A DNA stretch of 64,000 bases. It comes from Ardenticatenales bacterium (GTDB taxonomy: Bacteria > Chloroflexota > Anaerolineae > Epilineales > Epilineaceae). The stretch spans positions 16,727 to 80,726 of the forward strand of contig JADYYS010000024.1 in the NCBI GenBank assembly GCA_020853525.1. The letters run 5' to 3'. Of the stretch, positions 17,732 through 26,964 are shown one piece after another. Below the pieces are notes generated by a model, which saw only the letters and a program-made list of their open reading frames with translations, did no database searches and was not told the origin of the DNA. A program made the translations under genes and the position numbers. How positions within the stretch are numbered: position 1 is the first letter of the stretch; each line of letters begins with the position of its first letter.

Positions 17732-18244
17732 ATGGACGCGATCACGCTTCTGAAGTCCGCATTCGACAACGCCCACAACTGGTTCGCCGGCACCGTCGCC
17801 GACGTCACCGCCGAGCAGGCGAACGCGCTGCCGGCCGGCCGCGCCCACCCGATCGCGTCGCAGATGGCGCACGTGGCGCACAGCGAGGACGCCATGATCG
17901 GCACGCTGACCGGCCAGCCGCCGCTGTGGGAGCGCGAGGGCTACGGCGAGCGGCTCGGCCTGCCGATGCTCTTCAGCCAGACGAGCGAGAGCTCGCGCGC
18001 CTACCAAGTCGCGCCGGCCGACCTGGCGGACTACACCAAGGCGGTCTTCGCCCAGACCGACGCCTACGTGTCCAGCCTCACGCCGGAAGACCTCGACCGC
18101 CCGATCGACTTCACGAGCTGGGGTCTCGGCCACATGCCGCTCGGCAACGTCCTCACCGGCATGCTGCTGGGCAACACGTTCGCCCATACGGGCGAGATCT
18201 CCGCGCTCAAGGGGACGCAAGGGCTGCAGGGGTATCCGTTCTAA
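17732..18244 (+). CDS. DinB-family protein
   Basis: A 170-residue four-helix-bundle protein of the DinB/YfiT type. It shows His residues at the metal-site positions (QMAHVAHSEDAM and NTFAHTGEI). Members of this superfamily bind a metal and act as thiol-dependent transferases or have unknown stress roles. The ATG at 17732 follows AGGAG. The gene ends in TAA directly abutting a GTAGGGGC-family palindrome and converges on the S9 peptidase gene. Confidence 0.82.
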   Translation: MDAITLLKSAFDNAHNWFAGTVADVTAEQANALPAGRAHPIASQMAHVAHSEDAMIGTLTGQPPLWEREGYGERLGLPMLFSQTSESSRAYQVAPADLADYTKAVFAQTDAYVSSLTPEDLDRPIDFTSWGLGHMPLGNVLTGMLLGNTFAHTGEISALKGTQGLQGYPF

Positions 18245-18298
18245 CGTAGGGGCGACGCATGCGTCGCCCTCGCATGCGTCGCCCATGCATGCGTCGCC
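18245..18298. repeat. GTAGGGGC-family palindrome cluster between convergent genes
   Basis: CGTAGG edge and GGGCGACGCATGCGTCGCCC (18250-18269), directly after the dinB-like stop, followed by two partial copies of the core (GCATGCGTCGCCC, GCATGCGTCGCC). The core is identical to the copy after ftsK. Its position suggests it can serve as a bidirectional terminator. Confidence 0.85.
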
Positions 18299-18310
18299 AT
18301 GTCGCGGCGA

Positions 18311-20332
18311 TCACCCCAGATTCTCGATCCGCACCGGCGCGATCCGATCCGCCGGCGCGAATCCCAGCACCCGCCCGTAGAAGTAGAGTTCGGCTTCCAG
18401 CGCCCGGGTGATGTTCTCGGCGCGCCGGAAGCCGTGCTGTTCGCCCTCGAACGGCACGTACGCCACCGGGATCCCCTTGGCCTTCAGCGCCGCCTCCATC
18501 GCCTCGGCCTGGGCGGGCGGGACGACGCGGTCCTCGAGGCCCTGGAAGAAGATGATCGGGCAGGCGAACCCTTCCACGTGGTGGATCGGCGAGCGCTCGA
18601 CGTACAGGTCGCGCTGCTCCGGATAGGGGCCGATCAGGCGGTCGAGGTAGCGGGACTCGAACTTGTGCGTGTCCTTGGCCAGCGCCTCGAGGTCGCCGAC
18701 GCCGTAGTGGCTGGCGCCGGCGGCGAAGACCTCGTGGAACGCGAGCGCGCAGAGCGTCGTGTAGCCGCCGGCGCTGCCGCCGCGGATCGCAAGGCGCGCG
18801 GGGTCGACATCGCCCCGCTCCACGAGGAAGCGTGCGCCGTTCACGCAGTCCGCCACGTCCACGATGCCCCACGCGCCGTCCAATCGGGCGCGGTAGGCGC
18901 GGCCGTAGCCGGTGCTGCCGCCGTAGTTCACGTCCAGCACGCCGAAGCCGCGGCTCGTCCAGTACTGGATGTCCGTGCTCAATCCGGTGGACGCGCTGCC
19001 CGTCGGGCCGCCGTGGCTGAGGACGAGAAGCGGCGGTCGTTCGCCCGGCGGGCCGACGAGCGCGGTGTTGTGCGGCGCGTAGAAGAAGCCGTGGGCCGTC
19101 GCGCCGTCCGTCGTCGGGAAGGCGATGGCCTCGGGTGTCGACACGTCGCTGTCGTGGAGCACGAGCGTGCTCGGCTGCCGGAGCACGTCCCACTCGCCGC
19201 TGGCCAGATCGACGGCGATGAGGGCGGTGGATGACGTCGGGGAGGCGGCGGTGAGGATGGCCCGGCCGGCGGCGACGCGGACGGAGCCGAGCTCGGTGAA
19301 CGGCAGCTCGTACGTCTTCGGCGTCGATGACCGGCCGGCGTCGGCGTCGATCCGCGCCAGGCGGCGTGCGCCGGGCGGGCCGTAGACGCAGACGACGGCG
19401 GCGTACGAACGAGCACCGCCGTCGCTGCGTGCGTTGCCGGCGCGGGGCGCGTCGTGCGCGACGGGCCCGACGATCGGACGGGCTGAGAGCGGGGCGTCGA
19501 AGCCGAAGCTGGCGCCGCCGAAGGACCACTGCGGCACCGCGAACTCGGCGTCGAGCGGCCAGAGGGGCACGATCTCGCGCCCTTGCTGCCGGTAGAGGTT
19601 CCACCAGCCCGTGCGGTCCGACGCGAAGTGCAGCACGCCGGACGGCGACCACAGCGGGCCGTACACGGATTCCTCGGCGCCACCGGCCACGACCGTCCGC
19701 GAGCGGACCTTGCCGTCGTTGGCCACGTCGCCGACGCACAGCACGGTCCCGTCCCACGGCATGTTCGGGTGATCCCACTCCAGCCAGCACAGGCGCCGGC
19801 CGTCCGGGCTGAGGCGCGGGCTGGCGTAGAACGTTCGGCCCGTGACCAGCACCGTGACGGCGCCGCTCTCGCGGTCGATCGCGACGATCTCGTTGCGCGG
19901 CTCGGCGTTCTTCGCGCCGTGATCCTCGCGGACGCACAGCAGGCGGTCGCGCTCGCGGTCGATGACGGCGTCGGCGAAGCGCCACGGGCCGTCGGGCGTG
20001 AGCGGCTCGGGCCGGCCCTCGGGGTGGAAGTCGTAGATCCGCTGGTCGTCGAACTGCGAGAAGTAGAGGACGCCGTCCGCCACGGTGAACGCGGCGCCGC
20101 CGTACTCGTGCACGCGCGTGCGTGCGCTCCACGGCTCGGGCAGGAGGTCGATCACTTCGCCGTCGGGGGTGCGCTGCATGATCGTGACACGACCGCCTTC
20201 GTCCGGTCGCGTCTCTCCCCAATAGATCGTGTCCCCCTCGACGACGACGTCCGCGATGCGGCGCGCGCCGGCGGCGACGCGGTCGGCGGTGAGCGGGGAG
20301 GACCAGGTGCCGTATGGGGCGGGGCGGGGCAT
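18311..20332 (-). CDS. S9-family serine peptidase (dipeptidyl/acylaminoacyl peptidase)
   Basis: A 673-residue prolyl-oligopeptidase-family enzyme. The N-terminal ~410 residues form a beta-propeller (DGRRLCWLEWDHP-type repeats) that filters small peptides. The C-terminal alpha/beta hydrolase has the triad Ser520 (GGSAGGY), Asp601 (GLEDRVVP) and His633 (GEQHGFRR). The SHGGPTG oxyanion segment and the DVNYGGSTGYGR segment are typical of S9C peptidases. No signal peptide, so cytoplasmic peptide degradation is the likely job. Codon use matches the high-GC neighbours, unlike the norCB genes just upstream. Confidence 0.93.
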   Translation of the reverse strand: MPRPAPYGTWSSPLTADRVAAGARRIADVVVEGDTIYWGETRPDEGGRVTIMQRTPDGEVIDLLPEPWSARTRVHEYGGAAFTVADGVLYFSQFDDQRIYDFHPEGRPEPLTPDGPWRFADAVIDRERDRLLCVREDHGAKNAEPRNEIVAIDRESGAVTVLVTGRTFYASPRLSPDGRRLCWLEWDHPNMPWDGTVLCVGDVANDGKVRSRTVVAGGAEESVYGPLWSPSGVLHFASDRTGWWNLYRQQGREIVPLWPLDAEFAVPQWSFGGASFGFDAPLSARPIVGPVAHDAPRAGNARSDGGARSYAAVVCVYGPPGARRLARIDADAGRSSTPKTYELPFTELGSVRVAAGRAILTAASPTSSTALIAVDLASGEWDVLRQPSTLVLHDSDVSTPEAIAFPTTDGATAHGFFYAPHNTALVGPPGERPPLLVLSHGGPTGSASTGLSTDIQYWTSRGFGVLDVNYGGSTGYGRAYRARLDGAWGIVDVADCVNGARFLVERGDVDPARLAIRGGSAGGYTTLCALAFHEVFAAGASHYGVGDLEALAKDTHKFESRYLDRLIGPYPEQRDLYVERSPIHHVEGFACPIIFFQGLEDRVVPPAQAEAMEAALKAKGIPVAYVPFEGEQHGFRRAENITRALEAELYFYGRVLGFAPADRIAPVRIENLG

Positions 20333-20471
20333 GGGAGGCTCCGTAGGTGGGGCAAGACATGCCCTCGTTGGCGGCTATTCTACCGGAGGGCGTCCGATGG
20401 ATGGCTCAGGTCAGGAACGGCGTTTCCGGCGAGACCGGTAGGTGCGGGGTTGTTCTCTTGGAACCGCCGGG

Positions 20472-21824
20472 TCACGTCCACTCCTCCCGCTCTCGACCCC
20501 CGGCGCCCAGCACGCGGAGGAGGAGGTGGCGTGACACTTGCATACCAAGGAGGGTCAGCCCCAACAGGATGCCGATGCCGGACGTGGCAAATCCTGCGAT
20601 GAAGGGGCGCGCCCGGTTCATGATTGTCTCGAAGGGCAGGTCGGTCATCACCGTCAGCCAACCCTTCACCAGGCCTGCCCCGATCAAGCAGGCCCAGAAT
20701 ACGACGAGTGAGCCATTCAGCAGCCAGAACCCCAGCGATCGCGCCCGCGCATCGGCGCCCAATGCCACGGGATCCCCGATAATATAAGCGATGGAAGCGA
20801 ACAGGATGGTGGTGTTGATACCGATGGTACTGCCCATCGCATGGGCTACTGTGATGTGTGTGCCATGTGTGAAGAGGTTCACTGCCGGTATGGAGATCAG
20901 CAGGGCAAGCGTGAGGTTGAGTACCACCCACACTTCGGAGGCGAACAGGAAGCGGTAGCTGAAGGACCGGGTATGGAACAAGGAGGCCTCCACGGATCTG
21001 CGCCATTGGTGGATAATGCGGGCCAGCACGATCCACTCCGTCATGCTGACGACATAGGCGAGAATGCGCAGCCAGGAAGCACTGGGTACTGGATAGATAT
21101 GGTGGGCCCAGCCAAAGAGCAGGTTGGTCAGGCCAAGCGAATACAGCAGGAAGGCGGACTTGGAGCGGGCTGGCGCCGTATCACCCGTGATGCGCTCCAT
21201 CACGACCATCGCCGTTCCGTACACCAGCATGTTCCAGGAGCCGGTGAGTGCACCATAGGACTTCCACTGGACGGTGAGGTCGCGCACCACGTTGTCGTCC
21301 GGCTGCTGTAAGAGCCATAGATTCGACTCCAGATAGGCGAAGAGAAAGAACACGATTCCCGTGGCCCACATCCACAGGTAAGCCGGCCAGGGAGTCCTCC
21401 TACGCAGCGCCGTCCGGAAGAAGTTCCACGTAAACAGCAGCCAGCCGATCACGATGGGGATGGCCAGCACGGGCGGGAACTCCCAATACTCACGCCCGCC
21501 GAAACGCCCCGTGAAGTAGGCGCCGACCACCAGCAGCCCTGTGACCAGAAAGATGGCCAGGTGCGCACGGACCAGGGCCGGGGAATGAAGCGGTACGCCC
21601 ACCGTCTCCGGCAAGTAATGGTAGATGCCCCCTACGGCGGCCATGAAGATCCACGCGATCACCAGCGAGACATGCAGTGGCCTGGACTTTACGAAGGGCA
21701 CCACATCGATCACACCGGGCACCACGTGCTGCCAGGCCCCGATCACCCCGAAGAAGGCCCCGATCCACAACGCTGCCACAGCGAACAGCAGAAACAGATG
21801 AGCGGTGGGGTCCCTACTCTCCAT
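20472..21824 (-). CDS. norB: NorB-like heme-copper oxidoreductase subunit, atypical active site
   Basis: A 450-residue membrane protein with about twelve helices, from the heme-copper oxidase superfamily and closest in layout to cytochrome-c-dependent NO reductase NorB. Seen: His51 (RPLHVS, low-spin heme ligand), His241-His242 (HHIYP, FeB ligands) and His328 (VAHAMG, high-spin heme ligand). Compared with my recollection of Pseudomonas NorB, the third FeB His aligns with Tyr190, the two catalytic Glu with Thr194 and Asn198, and the second low-spin His with Met330. It is therefore a divergent branch and may not be an ordinary NO reductase. The start overlaps the end of norC by 11 bases. GC is about 60 %, well below the neighbours, suggesting acquisition. 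Confidence 0.78.
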   Translation of the reverse strand: MESRDPTAHLFLLFAVAALWIGAFFGVIGAWQHVVPGVIDVVPFVKSRPLHVSLVIAWIFMAAVGGIYHYLPETVGVPLHSPALVRAHLAIFLVTGLLVVGAYFTGRFGGREYWEFPPVLAIPIVIGWLLFTWNFFRTALRRRTPWPAYLWMWATGIVFFLFAYLESNLWLLQQPDDNVVRDLTVQWKSYGALTGSWNMLVYGTAMVVMERITGDTAPARSKSAFLLYSLGLTNLLFGWAHHIYPVPSASWLRILAYVVSMTEWIVLARIIHQWRRSVEASLFHTRSFSYRFLFASEVWVVLNLTLALLISIPAVNLFTHGTHITVAHAMGSTIGINTTILFASIAYIIGDPVALGADARARSLGFWLLNGSLVVFWACLIGAGLVKGWLTVMTDLPFETIMNRARPFIAGFATSGIGILLGLTLLGMQVSRHLLLRVLGAGGREREEWT

Positions 21825-22338
21825 CGGGGATCATCTCCTTGTAGGTTCCGTACGGGGTGAGGTTCGCCGCCCTGATGGGATAGGTTCCGGAGGCCGCCAT
21901 GGCGTCAAGATAGGCCACCAAGTCATCCGCCTGCGACTTGTCCACGCCCAGATTGGGCATGCGTGCGGTGCCATGCAGGATGAACGCCTTGGTGTACTCC
22001 GGCCCCTTCCCCTTGGCCCGTGTCACGTTGGTTAGGTCCGGACCCATGTATCCACCGAGCCCATAGAACTGATGGCACGCCGTACAGTTGAACTCCTGGT
22101 ACCACTGACGGCCGCGCCGGGCCTGCTGGCTGAGTCCACCTCGCTCCGTAGGGACCGCCGTGGAGGTGGTCCAAGTAAGGACCGTTTGCACCACAAACAG
22201 CAGCACCAACACGGCGACGATCGCGCGCCGATGACGCGTAGCCCGCCACCGGATACGCTCGGAGTGGCCACCAGAGTCCGAATTCCGGAGACTCTGCAGC
22301 GCCGGGGTACTGGCGGTGAACACACCCTCTTGCTCCAT
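21814..22338 (-). CDS. norC: NorC-like membrane-anchored cytochrome c
   Basis: A 174-residue electron-input subunit. One membrane helix (about residues 39-57) anchors a periplasm-facing cytochrome c domain with the heme c motif CTACH (Cys85, Cys88, His89) and the axial Met127 in ARMPN. The segment YGLGGYMGPDLTN is characteristic of NorC. It passes electrons from a soluble carrier to the NorB-like subunit, with which it is translationally coupled. Just upstream, a TTCA-N10-TGAA inverted repeat overlaps the leader, but no textbook FNR/DNR box is seen. Lower GC than the rest of the window. Confidence 0.85.
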   Translation of the reverse strand: MEQEGVFTASTPALQSLRNSDSGGHSERIRWRATRHRRAIVAVLVLLFVVQTVLTWTTSTAVPTERGGLSQQARRGRQWYQEFNCTACHQFYGLGGYMGPDLTNVTRAKGKGPEYTKAFILHGTARMPNLGVDKSQADDLVAYLDAMAASGTYPIRAANLTPYGTYKEMIPDGE

Positions 22339-22546
22339 AGCACTTCACCGTTTACCTTGAAGGGCCGGCGAGAGCAGACATAATCTGTCGGTGGTTGGAC
22401 CGATCGCCGTCGAGCGTTGGCGTTTCTTGAACGTGGGCGTCGAACCGACGAGCGTGAAGCTGTCGTCCCTGAACGGTACACGCTTACGGACCATCAGGCG
22501 AACGCCCGAGCCTTCGGGAACACGTCGGCTTGGCAGTGATCTGGGC
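22339..22546. other. Leader region of norC, no gene
   Basis: No supported gene. It holds the norC ribosome binding region (GGTGAAG) and, on the minus strand, an AT-richer patch near 22375-22385 that could be a promoter. The composition is intermediate between the norCB island and the GC-rich chromosome. Confidence 0.4.
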
Positions 22547-22604
22547 TGGATCACGATACAATCCAGCCTAGATCACCACACAATCCAGCGTGGATCGCTA
22601 CACG
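22547..22604. repeat. 22-bp tandem repeats with internal inverted repeat
   Basis: Two full 22-base units (22547-22568 and 22569-22590, sharing GATCAC and ACAATCCAGC) and a partial third (22591-22604). GCTGGAT (22545-22551) and ATCCAGC (22561-22567) form an inverted repeat. Non-coding; lies at the edge of the low-GC norCB island. Confidence 0.7.
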
Positions 22605-22693
22605 TTTCAGCCGGCATCAAGCGGCTCTCTTGTCCGCGCCCCGATTCACAACCCCGCGCCCCGACGGATCGGGCGCGCTCCGACGTCGAACCG

Positions 22694-25600
22694 CTAACGT
22701 TCGACCGGCGCCTCGACGCGCACCCCGACGGCCTCCATGCGGCCATCGAGCCACCGCTCGCCGGCGGCATCGGGCCACGGGCGGCCGATCGGGCCGCCGA
22801 AGTTCCGCCACATCCGCGGCACGTCGGCGCTGTCGACCGCACGCGCGCGCACGATCGGCGTCGCGACGCGCAGCGCTCCGTCCGCGTCCAGCGCCGCCAG
22901 CCCCGCCCGCCGGTTGCTGTACCCCAGCGGCAGGTAAAGCGTGCGCCCGTCGCGTTCGTTCGGTCCCGGACCGGCTGGCGTCTCGAAGTCGGCCGTCTGG
23001 TCGATGATCTGGTGGCCGTCGGCCGTCGGCAGGACGATCCGCACCGCGGCCACGTCGCCCATCGCCCAGCCGCCGCGCGGCGGGACGTCGGCGGCGCCGA
23101 AGCGGAAGGCGCCGGTGCTGTCGGCCGTGCGGGCGATGGCGTACACCGCGCCGCTCCGCAGCCGCAGCACCACCTGCACCGTCCGCCCGGCCGGCGCCGT
23201 GCCGACGAGGTCCGTCGCGCCCGGCGACCAGTCGAACGCGAGCGGTTCGACGGGCACGACGGGCGACTCGGCGGGCGCCTGCAGCGTCACCGTGTCGCCG
23301 GCACGCATCGTCACCGCGCTGCCGGCGGCGTCCTTCACGCGGACATCGAACCGGCCCGACGCATCCGCCTTGCCCGTCCCCCGGCCGCGCTCCGTGCCGT
23401 CGGCCGCCTTCACGATCACGGTGACGTCGTCCAGCGGGTTCGCGTTCCCGGCCGTGCGGTCCGTGTGGATGTAGACCTGCGCCAGGGCGCGGTAGACGTG
23501 GCGGAAGATGCGGTGGTCGTTCGGCGCGTACAGCGCGATCTCGATGCCCGTGCCCGGCGCGCCGAGATCGCCCGGGATGCCGGTCTGCAGTGCGCCGTCC
23601 GCGCCGGTCCGCTGCGGGAAGGCGAACTGGACGTTCACGTTCAGGATGCCGGCCGGCACCTGCGCCGCGCACGGCACGGCCGGCTGGACGAAGAACGTCG
23701 TGCCGGCCGGGCCGGTCCCGCGCACCTGGCGCGTCTGCCAGTCGACCTGCAGGTCCAGCGTCGGCAGCACGACGTCGGCCGTCGTCGCGCCGAGCTTCGC
23801 CTTGTCCGTGTGGCCGGCCGCCGAGGCGACGGCCGTGCCCGCCGTGTCGCGCAGCACGGTGCTGAAGAAGCCGTCGTAGCGCGCCTTCCCCTTGGCGCCG
23901 GCCAGCGTGCGGCCGCCGGCGTCGACGAGGTCGACCGCCACATCGTTGCGCACCTCGCCGAAGCCGCACGCGGTCGGACCGCTGTGCTCGGCGTTCAGAA
24001 TCGGCACGGTGTGCGAGCGGACGACGTAGTGCCCGGCGGCGGGACGGTAGAGCGCGATCACCCGCGTCCCCGGCCGGACGTCGACGCGGGGCACGAAGTC
24101 GGCGGCGTACGTGCCGTTGGCCTCGACCGCCGGCCACGCCTGGAAGAAGCCGATCGATCCCGACCGCCCGTAGGCATTCAGCGCCAGCAGCGTCAGCGAG
24201 CCGCCCGTCGTCGCCCGTCCCTGAATCGCGTCCGTGGCGACGGCGGCCTGCACCGTCAGGTCCGGCAGCGTGATCGTCAACGGGTCGACGTTCGGGTCGC
24301 CCGGCGTCACCGTGAGGACGTCGCCCATCTGGAGGACGACGGGCGCGCCGGCGCCGTCCGTGAACGCCACCGCCAGCGCGCCGCTCGCGTCGGCGGTCGT
24401 CTGCTCGTCGTCGAGCGTCCGGCCGCCGCGCTTCAGCGTCACCGTCGCCCGCACGCCCGGCGAGAGCGATGCCATCACGAACGCCTGATCGGCATCGATG
24501 AGCATGCCGGGCGCGATCGTCGTGTTCAGGACGAGGTGCCCGCCGACGTTCGTCGACAGGAGGACGAAGTCGCCGAACTTCACGTCCCACGTGCCGGCGA
24601 AGCTGTGGCTGAAGTTGCCGGCCGCGTCCGCCGTGGCATCCGCTGTGGCCGCGATCCCGCCGCTCTGGTCGCCGGCGATCTGGAGCGTCACCTTGTTGTC
24701 GGGCAGCGTGTGGCCGTTGATGGTGTCGGTCTGGACGAACACCACGGCGTCGAGCGGCGGGATCACGAGCTCGAACGCTTCGTCGCCGGCCGTGAACTTG
24801 AGCGTGTCGCCCGGCTGCATCGTGATCGGCGTGCCGGTCGTGTCGGTGAGCTGCAGGAAGAACTGCGGCTGGGCACCGCTGACCGGTCCGATGAACAGGC
24901 CGTTGCCGCCGAACACCACCCCGTCGGCGCGGCCGATCAGCTTGCTGTCCGGCGTGTAGAGCTCGGCCGCGACCGTCCGGCCCAGCGGGCCGTTGCCGAT
25001 GACGAAGTTGGATTGGAACGTGTTGCCGCCGTTGACGGTCAGCTGGATGGCCGCCCAGGTGGTGTAGAACTCGGCGCCCTCGCTCACGCTGACGAAGACG
25101 GTGCCGTTCGCCGGCCGCGCCAGGTCGACGGACGGCGCGGTCGCGGCCTGGTACATCCCCGATGCGTTCGAAACCGCGGTGAACGAAGGCGCGCCGGCGG
25201 CGGTCTCGACGCGCACGCGCACCGCGGCACCGGCCGGCGCCTCGCCGCTCACCGTGTCCGCCGCGACGTCCGTCCGCGCCGTGAGCGTCGGCACGCGCAG
25301 CACGTCCGGATCGCCGTCGACGAACGCGATCTCGATCGCGTCGCCCGGCACGGGCGCCGGGCCGAAGCCGCCGCCGAAGAGGTTGTACTGCCCCTGGTCG
25401 TTCACGAACGTGCGCTGCTGCGTCTTGATGGTGCCGGCGCTGCTGCGGAGCGTAACCGTTACGACCTGGCCCGGCTCGGCGCGGCCCTGGCCGGCCAGGA
25501 AGCCGACGGCGGCGCGCACCTTGCGGACGACGGCCACCGCCAGCACCCGCGCGCCGGGGGCGGCCTCGTACGAGGCGCGGACGCGCCAGCCGGCGCCGAG

Positions 25601-26683
25601 GTCGAGCTGGCCGCTGAGCGGGAGGGCGTACGCCCCGGCGCCATCCGTCGTGGCGCTGTAGCTGCCGCTGCGGCCGTCCATGTCGTCGGCGTTGAGCGTA
25701 ACCATCGTCGCGGCCGGGCCGGTGCCGGAGACCGCGTCGGCGGCCGGGTCGAGGACGACGGTGAGGGCGGCCAGCGTGGCGGTGAGCGTCTCATCGGAGC
25801 CGGCGGGGCCGCCCGTCGTCCGGATCGTCACGACCTGTCCTGCGGCAAGCGGCTGAGGCGGAACGGATGGGGCGCCCTGGCCGAGCACGGAGAGGACGAA
25901 CGTCGCGCCGCCCGTCACCGCGGTCGGTGGAATCGTCTGCGTCGTGCCGTCCGTGCGGCTGATCTCCGCCGAAACGAGCGCCCCCGCGGGGGCCTGGCCG
26001 CGGATGGCGTACGCCCCAAGCGTCATCTGGGCGCCGAGCGCCGCGAACTGGGTGACGAAGCGGTGATTCTCGGCCGTCGTCAGGCTGACCGTGCCCGCGA
26101 CGGCGCCCGCCCGGAGGTCGGCCTCGCCGCCGAGCGCCACGGCAAACGCACCGCCGGCGTCGGCGGTGGCGGTGCGTTCGATCGTCGCCGCACCGGCGCC
26201 GCCCGTCACGATCGACAGGGCGAGCTGCGCTCCGGCCGGCGCCGTGCCGAACACGCGATCACCGGCGACGTCGACGGCGGCCGCGAGGGCCGGCACGGTG
26301 ACGCGCAGCGGCTTGCCGCCGGAGCGGGAGAGCATCAGCGCGTCGCCCGGCCGGATCACGCCGCCGCCCAGAAGGAACTGAACGGTCGCCACGCCGTCGG
26401 TGCCGGCGACGCCGAGCCCTTCGTCCTTCTTCACCCCGTCCGCGCCGACGAGCTCGGCGTTGACGGCGGTCTGCGGGACGGTCCGGTACGTCAGGGTGGT
26501 GCCGTGGAGCGGCACGACGAGCTCGGGTGCCGTCTGCGCGTTGGCCGTGCGCGCGCTGGGCGCGAGCGGCCAACGCGTGGCCAGCGTCGCGGCGGCCGGG
26601 CTGAGGCACAGTCCGGACAACAAGCCGAACAAGACGAGCAATGCGATCGGGCGGACGGGTGTGAACCGACGGCGGGCAGGCAT
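22694..26683 (-). CDS. Very large secreted repeat protein with Ig/carboxypeptidase-regulatory-like modules
   Basis: A 1329-residue exported protein. The signal peptide (RPIALLVLFGLLSGLCLSPA) supports the ATG at 26683. The body alternates two kinds of 60-65-residue beta modules at least six times: one ends with a phrase like MQPGDTLKFTAGDEAFEL, the other contains GxAPAGAxVRVxV and a Gly/Asp-rich ADAAGNFSHSFAG turn. This matches Ig-like or carboxypeptidase-regulatory-like repeats seen in surface stalk proteins. Near the C-terminus is an LYLPLGYSN segment. No catalytic motif was found. Probably an extracellular structural or adhesive protein. Confidence 0.78.
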   Translation of the reverse strand: MPARRRFTPVRPIALLVLFGLLSGLCLSPAAATLATRWPLAPSARTANAQTAPELVVPLHGTTLTYRTVPQTAVNAELVGADGVKKDEGLGVAGTDGVATVQFLLGGGVIRPGDALMLSRSGGKPLRVTVPALAAAVDVAGDRVFGTAPAGAQLALSIVTGGAGAATIERTATADAGGAFAVALGGEADLRAGAVAGTVSLTTAENHRFVTQFAALGAQMTLGAYAIRGQAPAGALVSAEISRTDGTTQTIPPTAVTGGATFVLSVLGQGAPSVPPQPLAAGQVVTIRTTGGPAGSDETLTATLAALTVVLDPAADAVSGTGPAATMVTLNADDMDGRSGSYSATTDGAGAYALPLSGQLDLGAGWRVRASYEAAPGARVLAVAVVRKVRAAVGFLAGQGRAEPGQVVTVTLRSSAGTIKTQQRTFVNDQGQYNLFGGGFGPAPVPGDAIEIAFVDGDPDVLRVPTLTARTDVAADTVSGEAPAGAAVRVRVETAAGAPSFTAVSNASGMYQAATAPSVDLARPANGTVFVSVSEGAEFYTTWAAIQLTVNGGNTFQSNFVIGNGPLGRTVAAELYTPDSKLIGRADGVVFGGNGLFIGPVSGAQPQFFLQLTDTTGTPITMQPGDTLKFTAGDEAFELVIPPLDAVVFVQTDTINGHTLPDNKVTLQIAGDQSGGIAATADATADAAGNFSHSFAGTWDVKFGDFVLLSTNVGGHLVLNTTIAPGMLIDADQAFVMASLSPGVRATVTLKRGGRTLDDEQTTADASGALAVAFTDGAGAPVVLQMGDVLTVTPGDPNVDPLTITLPDLTVQAAVATDAIQGRATTGGSLTLLALNAYGRSGSIGFFQAWPAVEANGTYAADFVPRVDVRPGTRVIALYRPAAGHYVVRSHTVPILNAEHSGPTACGFGEVRNDVAVDLVDAGGRTLAGAKGKARYDGFFSTVLRDTAGTAVASAAGHTDKAKLGATTADVVLPTLDLQVDWQTRQVRGTGPAGTTFFVQPAVPCAAQVPAGILNVNVQFAFPQRTGADGALQTGIPGDLGAPGTGIEIALYAPNDHRIFRHVYRALAQVYIHTDRTAGNANPLDDVTVIVKAADGTERGRGTGKADASGRFDVRVKDAAGSAVTMRAGDTVTLQAPAESPVVPVEPLAFDWSPGATDLVGTAPAGRTVQVVLRLRSGAVYAIARTADSTGAFRFGAADVPPRGGWAMGDVAAVRIVLPTADGHQIIDQTADFETPAGPGPNERDGRTLYLPLGYSNRRAGLAALDADGALRVATPIVRARAVDSADVPRMWRNFGGPIGRPWPDAAGERWLDGRMEAVGVRVEAPVER

Positions 26684-26707
26684 GGCGGAATTCCTCGTGA
26701 GATGGAT

Positions 26708-26781
26708 GGGCAGGTGGGTGGGCAGGTGGATGAGCAGGTCGGTGGGCAGGTGGCACGGGTGGATGGCATGGGCAGGTGGAC
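26708..26781. repeat. G-rich 12-bp tandem repeats in the leader of the 1329-residue protein gene
   Basis: GGGCAGGTGGGT-like units start at 26708, 26720, 26732 and 26744, with another at 26770. The plus strand has several GGG runs close together and could form a quadruplex. It lies in the 281-base divergent region between the repeat protein (minus) and prs (plus), which otherwise shows no gene. Confidence 0.75.
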
Positions 26782-26964
26782 CGGGCGGGACGTACGCGGT
26801 TCGCCGCCGCACGGTTGCGCGCGTGCGCCACAGGGTTGGACGTCGGGACGGGGAGCGATGATTACATGCCGGCGGCGGGCTCGATGGCCGCACCTTGGCC
26901 CGTCCCCGCCCTTTGAGGCACCATACGCCCCCTGCCGGGCGCGCCCATCCGATGGAGTCGGACG

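Noticed and set aside
22430..22540. A GGTTCGACGCCC sequence on the minus strand suggesting a tRNA T-arm
   Set aside because: The flanking bases do not pair into a T-stem, and no anticodon or acceptor stem can be drawn.
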